DNA of 31,164 bases from IMG/VR virus record IMGVR_UViG_3300042924_002583, positions 1-31,164 of that record; one strand, given 5' to 3'. The notes under the pieces are model-generated. The model saw only the letters and a list, made by a program, of their open reading frames with translations, ran no database searches and was not told the origin of the DNA. Below, piece by piece: positions 6,894 to 15,121 of the stretch; within the stretch, counting starts at the first letter, position 1, and each line of letters opens with the position of its first letter. Source of the DNA: a virus. A program made the translations under genes and the position numbers.

Positions 6894-8045
6894 ATGTTCA
6901 ATCCTAACTTTATCTTTTTAGAGAAGTCAGTAAAGACTAAACGCATTATTGCCTTACAAGGGGGTACTCGTTCAGGTAAGACTTACTCAGCTTTACAATG
7001 GCTTATTAGGTTATGCCTCAAACACGAGGGAATGACTATATCAATAGTTAGGAAAACCTTACCTGCTTTGAAGTCCTCAGCGATGAGGGATTTTATAGAG
7101 ATACTTACATCAATCAATTTATATAACGAGACTGACCATAACAAGTCGGAGAATACTTATATACTCAACAAAAACTTGATTGAGTTCTTTTCAGTAGATG
7201 ATGCTCAGAAGATACGAGGTAGGAAGAGAGACATCCTATTTGTAAACGAAGCAAACGAGATAGACCTTGAGGATTGGAGGCAGTTACTTTTGCGAACGAC
7301 TGGCAAGGTTATTATTGACTATAACCCATCTGACTTTGAGCATTGGATATATGACCAAGTATTAACTCGTGACGATTGCGGATTAATTATAACTACCTAC
7401 AAGGACAATCCTCATCTACCTGATGCGTTAAAAAGGGAAATAGAAAGTCTTGAACAAGCTGACCCTGAGTATTGGAAAATCTTTGGTTTAGGTGAACGAG
7501 GACAATTAATGGGTTTAGTCTTCAACAATTGGACCAATCAATTCGTAGTACCAAATGAAGCTAACTTTATCGGGTACGGATTAGACTGGGGATTCTCAGC
7601 CGACCCTACTGCACTTGTTAGTGTTTGGAAGTACGAGCAAGAGCTATACATAAGAGAAGAGTTATACGAACGAGGATTAACCAATCAAGACATAGCCGAA
7701 AGATTAAAAAGTTTAGAAGTAGGCCGTAAAGAGATATTTGCTGATTCTGCCGAACCCAAAAGTATTGAGGAGGTGTACAGACTTGGTTACAACATAAAAC
7801 CAACACAGAAAGGGAAAGATAGCATCATAAACTCAATTGACATACTGCGAAGGTATAAGCTACATCTAATAGGCAATAATCTACAAAAGGAGTTTAGGAC
7901 CTACAAGTGGAAAACGGACAAAGCAGGAAAGATAGTGAACGAACCAGTGGACTTCAATAATCACTTAATAGATGCTACACGCTATCTTGCATTGATGCGA
8001 TTGCAAGAACATAAGAGAGGACAATATGTTACAATTCGTGCCTAA
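6894..8045 (+). CDS. terL: Terminase large subunit
   Basis: The 383-residue motor-nuclease has Walker A GGTRSGKT at 23-30, Walker B ILFVNEA at 114-120 with the catalytic Glu119, and the coupling motif DYNPSDF at about 142-148. The RNase H-like nuclease has acidic residues at LDWGF (Asp231), FADSAEP (Asp284) and HLIDATRY (Asp360). It powers DNA translocation into the prohead and cuts concatemers. It is slightly short for the family (usually 400-550) but every key motif is present. The ATG at 6894 follows the small-subunit stop immediately. Such TerL proteins are compatible with either cos or headful packaging; the apparently permuted genome favours headful, but this is not proven. Confidence 0.93.
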   Translation: MFNPNFIFLEKSVKTKRIIALQGGTRSGKTYSALQWLIRLCLKHEGMTISIVRKTLPALKSSAMRDFIEILTSINLYNETDHNKSENTYILNKNLIEFFSVDDAQKIRGRKRDILFVNEANEIDLEDWRQLLLRTTGKVIIDYNPSDFEHWIYDQVLTRDDCGLIITTYKDNPHLPDALKREIESLEQADPEYWKIFGLGERGQLMGLVFNNWTNQFVVPNEANFIGYGLDWGFSADPTALVSVWKYEQELYIREELYERGLTNQDIAERLKSLEVGRKEIFADSAEPKSIEEVYRLGYNIKPTQKGKDSIINSIDILRRYKLHLIGNNLQKEFRTYKWKTDKAGKIVNEPVDFNNHLIDATRYLALMRLQEHKRGQYVTIRA

Positions 8046-8063
8046 TTAAATATATAATATAGA

Positions 8064-8654
8064 ATGAAACGCAATTACTATAATTTAACTCTTAAGGACT
8101 TCATAGAGCTACAACAAGTGAAGGACTTGGGGATTGAAGCAAAAAAAAAGAAGCTATCTATTATTTATAAGATAGAGGCTGAGTTCTTTGATGGGTTTAC
8201 CTCTGAGCAGATAATATCGCTCTACTCCGAATTTGAGCAGTTAGAAAGTCAGCCGATTAAGACAACTTACAAGAAAAGAGTTAAGGTAGGCGGTAGATGG
8301 TTTTTTGTTGATTACAGATTAAGTCAAATTAGCGCAAGTCAATTCATAGACATTTCGCACTTTTCAAAAACTAATCCGATTGAGAATATTCACAAGATAG
8401 TAGCTTCGTGTATAAGACCAATTAGCTGGAGATTTGGAAAGCCAAGTAAGTACAACGGAGACGAACACGAAGAAATAAGTGAACTACTACTTAATCAAAT
8501 GAAAGTAAAGGATGCTTATCCGATTATGCTTTTTTTTTGCACTCTCTCAAGCAAATTATCGGACAATATCCTAACTTATTTCCTAAGCACGAAGGAGGAG
8601 ACTTTGAGCAGGCTCAGAACTTTTATACAAAATGGGGATGGGTCGCAACAATAG
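8064..8654 (+). CDS. Tail assembly chaperone-like protein (frame 0, G-like)
   Basis: The 196-residue protein reads YNLTLKDFIELQQVKDLG at the start, has IDISHFSKTNPIENIHKIVASCIRP in the middle (about 95-119), and has LLLNQMKVKDAYPIMLFF near 141-158. This layout of phage tail assembly chaperones or similar Bacteroidetes phage proteins fits its place between terminase and tape measure genes. The last 39 codons (8538-8654) overlap a second open frame shifted by -1. Codon 158 ends on a run of nine T at 8530-8538, so ribosomes may slip there to make a longer G-T-type protein of about 243 residues. The start has an AT-rich leader (AAATATATAAT) and no Shine-Dalgarno sequence. Chaperone identity is inferred from position and frame architecture rather than from a signature motif. 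Confidence 0.6.
   Translation: MKRNYYNLTLKDFIELQQVKDLGIEAKKKKLSIIYKIEAEFFDGFTSEQIISLYSEFEQLESQPIKTTYKKRVKVGGRWFFVDYRLSQISASQFIDISHFSKTNPIENIHKIVASCIRPISWRFGKPSKYNGDEHEEISELLLNQMKVKDAYPIMLFFCTLSSKLSDNILTYFLSTKEETLSRLRTFIQNGDGSQQ
8530..8538 (+). promoter_or_regulatory. Candidate programmed -1 frameshift site (nine-T run)
   Basis: In the frame of the 8064 gene the run reads CTT TTT TTT TGC, which contains T TTT TTT (8531-8537), a canonical X XXY YYZ slippery heptamer. A -1 slip after codon 8535-8537 puts the ribosome at TTG 8537-8539, directly in the frame that stays open to 8794. That second frame opens at 8495 but has no ATG before the run. A natural or sequencing indel in the homopolymer splitting one gene is the alternative. 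Confidence 0.6.
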
Positions 8655-8794
8655 ATAATTTAGCTAACCACGATAAAACAAAGTGGGACTACTTTTTTAA
8701 TTTAGGACTGAAGGAGTTTTTTAATATAGTAAGCTACCACATTGAACACACGGAACAGATAAAGAAAGAGAATGGCAGAAACAGACTACACTAA
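8537..8794 (+). CDS. Tail assembly chaperone extension (T-like, -1 frame)
   Basis: This frame encodes about 85 residues, including FYTKWGWVATIDNLANHDKT (about 29-48), a Trp-Gly-Trp pattern common in a Bacteroidetes phage family that follows such genes. It has no ATG. The only initiator-like codon, TTG at 8537, lies within the slippery nine-T run, and no ribosome-binding site precedes it. The best reading is therefore the C-terminal extension of the 8064 gene product, made by -1 frameshifting as in the lambda G/GT pair. The 118 bases shared with the first frame look fuller in G/C than their surroundings, consistent with dual coding. It overlaps the next gene by 23 bases. Confidence 0.62.
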   Translation: MHSLKQIIGQYPNLFPKHEGGDFEQAQNFYTKWGWVATIDNLANHDKTKWDYFFNLGLKEFFNIVSYHIEHTEQIKKENGRNRLH

Positions 8795-9398
8795 GTTATT
8801 AGGCGATTTAGGAACAGACGCAGAAGCTGGTCCTATTCAGTTTGATTCTATTATTGAGGAGGCCTTAGTTAGGTTTGTCAATGGCTTAACCGATACTATG
8901 AAATCTAACCTAACCGAGTTAGATGCTTACTATGCGGATTCGGAATTAGTGCAGTCAATAATCACTTTACCTTTGAGTGCCAATGGGAATAGTTTTGAAA
9001 TGTCTATTGAGATGAACTATTACGGTGACTTTTTAAACGAGGGTGTAAGTGGTACTCGTAACAAATTCAATTCACCTTATTCATTCAAAAAAGAGTCAGT
9101 CAGTCCAGCCTTTAATAAGTCATTGAGAAAATGGATTACAAAGAGAGGCTTTCCGATTGAGAGTAGGTATTCACAAACAAGAGATTTGACGAAGGACCAA
9201 AGAAAGAAAAAACAAATTGATGAGAAGACGCAGATGGCTTACGCGATGGGAATAGGTATTAAGCGAGAAGGTATAAAACCAACTAATTTTATCAACGATG
9301 CACTAAGCGAACGCAATGTAGCAGCATTCGCACAAGGATTAGCTGATGCGTTAGGTAGGTCAATTGAAATTACGATAACAAAAAATATTTTAAAATGA
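8772..9398 (+). CDS. Tail completion / HK97 gp10-like protein (probable)
   Basis: The 208-residue protein has SFEMSIEMNYYGDFLNEGVSGT (about 74-95), the strand-turn pattern with Tyr-Gly-x-Phe-Leu-(Asn)-x-Gly seen in HK97 gp10-like tail or neck proteins. A basic region follows (RKWITKRGF and KDQRKKKQ), then a C-terminal helix-strand (ADALGRSIEITITKN). Proteins of this type sit at the head-tail interface or in the tail. It lies between the chaperone pair and two large tail proteins and overlaps both neighbours by short stretches, so it belongs to the tail operon. Family assignment is tentative; structural membership is likely. Confidence 0.55.
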   Translation: MAETDYTKLLGDLGTDAEAGPIQFDSIIEEALVRFVNGLTDTMKSNLTELDAYYADSELVQSIITLPLSANGNSFEMSIEMNYYGDFLNEGVSGTRNKFNSPYSFKKESVSPAFNKSLRKWITKRGFPIESRYSQTRDLTKDQRKKKQIDEKTQMAYAMGIGIKREGIKPTNFINDALSERNVAAFAQGLADALGRSIEITITKNILK

Positions 9399-10618
9399 TT
9401 ATAAATTCACAGCCAAACAATTGGCAGAATGTATACAATGAGATGGTATTCGGATTGGAGAGTACTAACGCAACTGCTGCGGGTTTTCAATTCTTGGTGG
9501 ACATTAATGTAAGCGGACAGACTAACCCAGTCGCAAGATTGACTTACCCAAAACAGCCAGGCATTAACACGATAGATGTAGATGTGAGTGAAGTACTACG
9601 CAACTATGTTAGCTATGACTTCGCAAGTTATAACGCATCTGGTATCTATCATTGCATAAACTCTAAGGTTGACTACTGGGTTGAGTTCGGAGAGGTACGC
9701 AACAATGCTTCAGGTATACCAGTAATTTACCCTAACTTAACTGGGTTCTATGCAAGTGGTAATAACGCACATTCAACAAATGCTATTTTTGATTTCTTAG
9801 ACTGGAGCAAAACAGCATTCATTGATTACAATGTAAACTCACCAATTGAATCAGGTTTAACTTTGAATCAAACTACCTTTCAAGAAAAGCTCAGATATGG
9901 TGAGGAAAGGTTTTTAACTTATTTTGATTACGATGAAATCTATGGTACTGGTATAGTAGGTAATATCAATGTTCAGGTATTAGATAAAAATCTAAATTTA
10001 TTAATTGAGTCAAATGCTGGATTCACTCCGATTGGGTCAATTAATTCAATCAATGTCGCTAACTCAGGTAATGCAAGTGGATATTACAAATCTGTTTATG
10101 ATGCAGCCTTTGACTATCCCAATGCTGTGTACTATAGAGTCAATGGTCAGAACACGGCTGGTAGTGGCGCAACAACTTATTTTAGCAGAACTTTCTTAAT
10201 TGATACGAGCTGTCAAAAGTATTCGCCAATTAGATTACATTGGTTAAACAACTTGGGTGGATTTGATGCTTACACATTCACGAAAGTAAGCAGAAACTTT
10301 ACGGACATTGAAAGAAAGATGTTTAAGAAGTTCCAACCTTTGAACTATCCTAAAACCTTCAGAGCGAAAACAAACTACTTTACTAAACTAACAGACACAA
10401 TTCAAATAAATTCCGATGGGTTGACCGATGCCGAATGGATAGGATTAAAAGAGTTAGTACTAAGTCCAGTAGTAATGATGGAGTATGGAGCGACTTATAT
10501 ACCGGTGAACATTAAAGAAAGCAATTACGAAGAAAAGATATACATCAACGATAGACAAATCAGCTCACTTCAATTGACTTTAGAATATACCTTTGACAAT
10601 TATCGCCAATCACTATGA
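9395..10618 (+). CDS. Tail / baseplate structural protein (hypothetical)
   Basis: The 407-residue protein is beta-rich, with many Asn, Gly, Ser and Thr residues (for example YNASGIYHCINSK and SGNASGYYKSVYD) and few charged helices, as expected of phage tail-tip or baseplate proteins. The N-terminus (MIINSQPNNWQNVYNEMVF) is a typical opening in tail proteins of Bacteroidetes phages located just ahead of a very large tail protein, as here. The C-terminal region (RKMFKKFQPLNYPKTFRAKT and EWIGLKELVLSP, about 305-350) has a compact domain feel. It is joined by short overlaps to genes on both sides. The exact role (distal tail, hub or fibre adaptor) cannot be told. Confidence 0.6.
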   Translation: MIINSQPNNWQNVYNEMVFGLESTNATAAGFQFLVDINVSGQTNPVARLTYPKQPGINTIDVDVSEVLRNYVSYDFASYNASGIYHCINSKVDYWVEFGEVRNNASGIPVIYPNLTGFYASGNNAHSTNAIFDFLDWSKTAFIDYNVNSPIESGLTLNQTTFQEKLRYGEERFLTYFDYDEIYGTGIVGNINVQVLDKNLNLLIESNAGFTPIGSINSINVANSGNASGYYKSVYDAAFDYPNAVYYRVNGQNTAGSGATTYFSRTFLIDTSCQKYSPIRLHWLNNLGGFDAYTFTKVSRNFTDIERKMFKKFQPLNYPKTFRAKTNYFTKLTDTIQINSDGLTDAEWIGLKELVLSPVVMMEYGATYIPVNIKESNYEEKIYINDRQISSLQLTLEYTFDNYRQSL

Positions 10619-13242
10619 ACCAAACAGAATTAAAAATAATAGCTTATAACGCTTCAGGAATTGTAAGTAATACTTGGGATGTGGATTTGTACGATTCAGT
10701 TCCAATGCCTATTAATAAATCAATCGTTGACATCCGTGAACCTGACAAGAGACAGAGTGATTATTCTAAATCATTAACTATTCCAGGCACAGCAAATAAC
10801 CATTCAATTTTCTCTGCGATATTCAACATAGATAGAGCTACGATTAACACATCAAGTTTAAATTTCAATCCTGATTTCAATCCGAATTTAAAAGCTGAGG
10901 CTATCCTTTATCGCAAAGGAATCCAACAACTCAGAGGATACTTGCAATTGGTAAGTATTAAGAATGTAGATGGAGCGATTGAATACGAATGTGTAATAAT
11001 CGGAAAGTTTGCTAACCTATTCCAAGACTTAGGGGAGTTGAGTCTACAAGAGTTAGATTTATCAGCATTTAATCACGAATGGACCAAAGATAATGTAGAG
11101 AAGAGCTGGAACATTTCAATTGTCAGAAACGGAACTGAGTACTTCAATTTCAATGCAAGTGCGCAGCCTGATGGTATAGGTTATGTCTATCCACTTATTG
11201 ACAGAGGTAATTCTCTTAATAACGGAGAGATGACTTATAACTTGAATACTATGTATCCAGCAGTTTATGCTAAACAAGTAGTAGATTCTATTTTTGCTGG
11301 AGTAGGTTATAGATATCAATCTAACTTTTTCAATAGTCAACGATTTAAAAATCTGTTAATCCCTTTTTGTGGTGGAGAGTTTAGGATGGGTGCTACTCAA
11401 GTTGAGGACCGAACTTTTTTAATGACTAACTCTACTGCTTTAACTTATACAAGTTCATTGCAATTCAGTTCAGGAATTTTTAAAATAGGTTTAAATACAA
11501 ACGATAATGATACTAACCCATCAGGAGTAAGTACTGCGAATAATTGGTGGTTAGCTCCAAGTGGATTGCAAGGTGATTATAGATTTGCGATTGAGGGAAC
11601 TATAAGTTCAGTCCCAAATGCTGGTACTGGTAGCAGAAGAGTAAGAGTGATATGTGGAGTGCGAGTAGATAGAGGTGGAGTAATAACTACAATAGGTTCA
11701 ACATTATTTGAGATAGTAACAAACACATCAAAGGTTATTTCTTATAACACAAATGTTTTCACGATTCAGCCTGGCGATAAAGTTTTCTGCTATATGGAGT
11801 ATTTCTCCATCGCATCAAGTGTAGATATCCGACAAATAGGTTTAAGGTTTGAAGAAGACTTCGCATTATTCTCTAATCCAGTATCAGTATATCAAGAAGG
11901 ACAAATTATAGACATTGGTTCAGCACTACCTGAGAAAACTAAGCAAACCGAATTCTTGCAGTACTTGATTAAGATGTTCAACTTGTATGTTGAGGTAGAT
12001 AAGATAGATGAGAAAAAATTAATCATTGAACCAAGAGACGAATTCTACACAGAGAATTTAGTTGACTTAACTCAGTACTTAGATGTCTCACAAGAGCTTG
12101 AGATTAAACCAATGGGTTTACTTGACTTCCGTGTATTTGAGATGAGTTACAAATCCGATACTGATGAGTTCAATAAAAAATATGAGGATGTATATCGTGA
12201 GTCATTTAGTGCTGTCAAGTTTAACATAAATAACGATTTTGTTAGAGAAAGTAAAGTAGTTGAGTTAGGATTTAGTGCTACTCCATCAGCAGATGCTCCT
12301 GATGTAAATGATAGAATAATTCCTAAGATAAGACCTGAAGACCCAAGTACTGGTTCAGCAAATTTGCCAGTCTATAACATTCGTATTTTGCAATACGGAG
12401 GATTAATTGAAACAGCTACAACTTGGAATTTGAACTACAATGCTACAGCAAATCAGAACTATGATGTCTATCCATATGCTGGAATGTTAGATAGCGTAAC
12501 AGCTCCGACTTTCTCACTTGAGGTAAGTACTCCGAAGGCATATTTTTATGGCAGTAGACCAGCAATAACTACAGCTAACTTGTACAATTCTTACTGGTTA
12601 AAAACTATGTCTGAGATAACCGACAAAGATTCCAAGTTAGTTAGTGCTTACTTTCATCTTTCGCCTAATCAGTTAGCTAATTTATCGTTCAGAGACTACT
12701 ACCGAATTGACCAACAATATTACCGACTTCATCAAGTTGAATATGACTTAAATTCCAATGAACCAGTTAAGATTGAATTCCTAAAGTTAAAGTTAGCTCC
12801 AGCATTTATTAGCGAATCAACTACTACCAACGGAGGTTATGCAACCTTCCAACCTGAGCAGCCTAATCTACCTGATATATTATTGCCTAATTTAGATAAG
12901 TCAAGTAATACAGAATTCCTAAACGATAGAGATAAAATCTACACAGATATCCAATATACTAACGACTCGTATGTATTTTTAGATTTTACACAAACTATTT
13001 GGCTTTTAGATAGTAGCAGTAGAGTTTATCTACCTGATGCTAACTTGCAGAAATTAAAGACTGGTTATCCTTTAATTATAACGCATAATCAAGGTTCAAG
13101 CGACATAACTATTTATCCAAGTGCTGGTCAATTCATCCACAATACAGATACAAGTTTTACCCTTAAAAATAAACATACAGCTTGGTTTGTTCCTTACGAT
13201 GGTAAATGGACAGTAATTTTAAACAATAACACAAATGTATAA
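10615..13242 (+). CDS. Large tail protein (putative baseplate hub / tail tip)
   Basis: At 875 residues this is the longest protein in the genome. It starts with KIIAYNASGIVSNTWDVDLY and then DKRQSDYSKSLTIPGTANN (about 44-62), a stretch characteristic of large tail proteins in Bacteroidetes phages and prophages. The middle is beta-rich with FLQYLIKMFNLYVEVDK (about 443-459). This matches the tail-hub (gpD/gp27-like) tendency to pair a tail-associated domain with beta barrels. The C-terminal 110 residues (SNTEFLNDRDKIYT onward) form a separate beta-rich module ending in TAWFVPYDGKWTVILNN, perhaps a carbohydrate-contacting tip. It precedes the tape measure gene. The hub role is inferred from size, order and composition. 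Confidence 0.6.
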   Translation: MNQTELKIIAYNASGIVSNTWDVDLYDSVPMPINKSIVDIREPDKRQSDYSKSLTIPGTANNHSIFSAIFNIDRATINTSSLNFNPDFNPNLKAEAILYRKGIQQLRGYLQLVSIKNVDGAIEYECVIIGKFANLFQDLGELSLQELDLSAFNHEWTKDNVEKSWNISIVRNGTEYFNFNASAQPDGIGYVYPLIDRGNSLNNGEMTYNLNTMYPAVYAKQVVDSIFAGVGYRYQSNFFNSQRFKNLLIPFCGGEFRMGATQVEDRTFLMTNSTALTYTSSLQFSSGIFKIGLNTNDNDTNPSGVSTANNWWLAPSGLQGDYRFAIEGTISSVPNAGTGSRRVRVICGVRVDRGGVITTIGSTLFEIVTNTSKVISYNTNVFTIQPGDKVFCYMEYFSIASSVDIRQIGLRFEEDFALFSNPVSVYQEGQIIDIGSALPEKTKQTEFLQYLIKMFNLYVEVDKIDEKKLIIEPRDEFYTENLVDLTQYLDVSQELEIKPMGLLDFRVFEMSYKSDTDEFNKKYEDVYRESFSAVKFNINNDFVRESKVVELGFSATPSADAPDVNDRIIPKIRPEDPSTGSANLPVYNIRILQYGGLIETATTWNLNYNATANQNYDVYPYAGMLDSVTAPTFSLEVSTPKAYFYGSRPAITTANLYNSYWLKTMSEITDKDSKLVSAYFHLSPNQLANLSFRDYYRIDQQYYRLHQVEYDLNSNEPVKIEFLKLKLAPAFISESTTTNGGYATFQPEQPNLPDILLPNLDKSSNTEFLNDRDKIYTDIQYTNDSYVFLDFTQTIWLLDSSSRVYLPDANLQKLKTGYPLIITHNQGSSDITIYPSAGQFIHNTDTSFTLKNKHTAWFVPYDGKWTVILNNNTNV

Positions 13243-13369
13243 TAGATTCAAAGAATTAATTGAACAAACGGAATTTGAAGAGCTAATTAAATTAATTGAT
13301 TTAGCTGATTCAAGTATATTAAATATAATCATTAACACAGAAAACGAGGTATTGAATGGCGCAAAATAA
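13235..13369 (+). CDS. Small hypothetical protein (44 aa) before tape measure gene
   Basis: A short open frame, ATG at 13235 to TAA at 13369, encodes 44 residues (start MYNRFKELIEQTEFEELIKL). It overlaps the end of the large tail gene by 8 bases and the start of the tape measure gene by 14, filling the otherwise empty gap exactly. The protein is acidic, leucine/isoleucine-rich and predicted helical, without a membrane segment. Its tight fit supports a real gene, perhaps a small tape-measure chaperone, but length and lack of family make this uncertain. Confidence 0.5.
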   Translation: MYNRFKELIEQTEFEELIKLIDLADSSILNIIINTENEVLNGAK

Positions 13370-15092
13370 TGTAGTAATAAAAACAGCAGTAGATACTGGC
13401 GATTCGGTGGAGCAAATAGATGAGTTAAGTAAGTCAACGGAAGGCTTAAATAAGAATCTAAAAGAAACACAGAAGGAAGCTAAAGAGGCTGAGAAGAAAT
13501 TAGAAAAGGCTACCGATGCTGTTGGAAGGATGCCAGGCCCTATCGGAGGTGCAGTGGATGGGTTTAAAAATATGCTTAGTTCATTTAAAGCTATTATTGC
13601 CTCACCTATCGGAATGGTATTAGCAGCAGTAGCAGTAGTTTTAGGAACTTTAACAGCTTTATTCTCAAATTTCAGCCCTATTGTAGATTTTCTTTCTGAT
13701 AAGATTGCTTTATTAAATGGCGCATTTAGAGGACTTCAAACTCAATTTGCAAGTTTAATTCAGGGTACTGGATTCTCTACTGAAAAAATTAAGGAACAAG
13801 CCTTAGCAATGCAAGAGGCTGAACGAATGGGTAGAGATTACGAGGACAATTTATCAGCAGTAAATTTAAGTCAGGCTAAACTTGAAAGGCAAATTGATGT
13901 CAATTTAAAAAGGCTAAAAAATAAAAACATAACCGAGAAGGAGTCAAACGCAATTATTGAAGAAACGATAAGACTTCAAAAAGAACAAATAGCAGGACTT
14001 CAAGAACAACAAAAGCAAGAAACTGAAATTTTAAAAACAAAAGTTATAGCTGCTGGAGGTAGTTATAAACAAATTTTAGCAATAGCAAGAGGGGCAAGAG
14101 TAGCTGAATTAAATACTGGCAATGAAGCCTTAGACAAAGAGTTAATAGCACTTCAAGAAAACTATAAAAAAAGAACTCAAGAGGTAAGTACCTACGAGCA
14201 AAAGTATGAAAGAATCCAAAACGTAAGAGATTCTCAGGACCAAAAATTTGCAGGTAAAAGAGAAGCACGAAGGAAAGCAGAAGAGGAACAGAGAAAGAAA
14301 GAAATTGAACAATCGGCTAAACTTTTGGAGCAATACGACAAGCAACAGAAGGATAGAGAAGAGGCTGTTAAGACTGGATTTGATAAGACCTCTAAACTAA
14401 CTGAAGATTATTACAAAAAACAAGCAACTGATTTAGTAAATCAAAATCTTAGCGATAAGGATTTAAAGAAAGCTCAAGATGAATTAGAACTCCAACGACT
14501 TAACCAACAGCTTGAAAATGCTAAGATGTATGGACAGTCTACTACTGACATTGAAAAGGCAATAGCAGATAAGAGATACTCAATTAATAAAGAGAATGCA
14601 GATGCTCAAAAGAAACTTGACGATGAAGTAGCAGCAAACAGAGTTAAGAGTTTAGAGTCTTATTCTAATTCACTAAAAACTTTTGCAAGTGTATTGGGAG
14701 AAAGCACAGCAGAAGGAAAAGCCTTAGCAGTAGCAGCCGCAACAATTGATACTTATTTAGGAGCGGTTAAGGCCTACAATACACAGTTAACTCCTGGCGA
14801 CCCTACCTCACCATTTAGAGGAGCTTTGGCAGCAGCAGCAGTAGTGGCAGCAGGTATAGCAAACGTCAATAAGATTTTAGCTGTTCAGGTACCAGGTGGA
14901 GGCGGTAGAGGTAGTGCGAGTATGTCAGCTCCGCCAATGACAAGACCAGCAAGTTCATTTACACGAATAGACAATACAAATCCGATTGATGTAAACAATA
15001 CTGGTGCGACTAAAGTATATGTGACTGAAACCGATATTACGAATACACAAAAGAAAGTTGACTCTATTAAAGCTAAGGCTGTAATAGGTTAA
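13356..15092 (+). CDS. Tape measure protein
   Basis: The 578-residue protein shows tape-measure traits. There is an N-terminal coiled coil (about 17-55), a Gly-rich turn GPIGGAVDGF (61-70), and a hydrophobic membrane-like segment at about 80-103 (IASPIGMVLAAVAVVLGTLT). Long charged coiled coils rich in Lys, Glu and Gln follow (about 140-430), then an Ala-rich hydrophobic end (ALAAAAVVAAGIANVNKILAVQ). It would set tail length and pass through the host envelope on DNA ejection. By the usual rule of about 0.15 nm per residue, the tail would be roughly 85-90 nm. This is short for a siphovirus but reasonable. Downstream are the head genes, an unusual order. Confidence 0.85.
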   Translation: MAQNNVVIKTAVDTGDSVEQIDELSKSTEGLNKNLKETQKEAKEAEKKLEKATDAVGRMPGPIGGAVDGFKNMLSSFKAIIASPIGMVLAAVAVVLGTLTALFSNFSPIVDFLSDKIALLNGAFRGLQTQFASLIQGTGFSTEKIKEQALAMQEAERMGRDYEDNLSAVNLSQAKLERQIDVNLKRLKNKNITEKESNAIIEETIRLQKEQIAGLQEQQKQETEILKTKVIAAGGSYKQILAIARGARVAELNTGNEALDKELIALQENYKKRTQEVSTYEQKYERIQNVRDSQDQKFAGKREARRKAEEEQRKKEIEQSAKLLEQYDKQQKDREEAVKTGFDKTSKLTEDYYKKQATDLVNQNLSDKDLKKAQDELELQRLNQQLENAKMYGQSTTDIEKAIADKRYSINKENADAQKKLDDEVAANRVKSLESYSNSLKTFASVLGESTAEGKALAVAAATIDTYLGAVKAYNTQLTPGDPTSPFRGALAAAAVVAAGIANVNKILAVQVPGGGGRGSASMSAPPMTRPASSFTRIDNTNPIDVNNTGATKVYVTETDITNTQKKVDSIKAKAVIG

Positions 15093-15121
15093 AACTTATC
15101 TAAAAAAAACTATCTAAATAT

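Noticed and set aside
10005-10199. Open frame inside the 407-residue tail gene
   Set aside because: It lies wholly within a continuous structural gene, has a Met/Leu/Gln-rich random composition and no leader.
13935-14345. Repeat-like Gln/Glu/Lys codon runs in the tape measure gene
   Set aside because: They are coiled-coil coding sequence without a regular DNA period.
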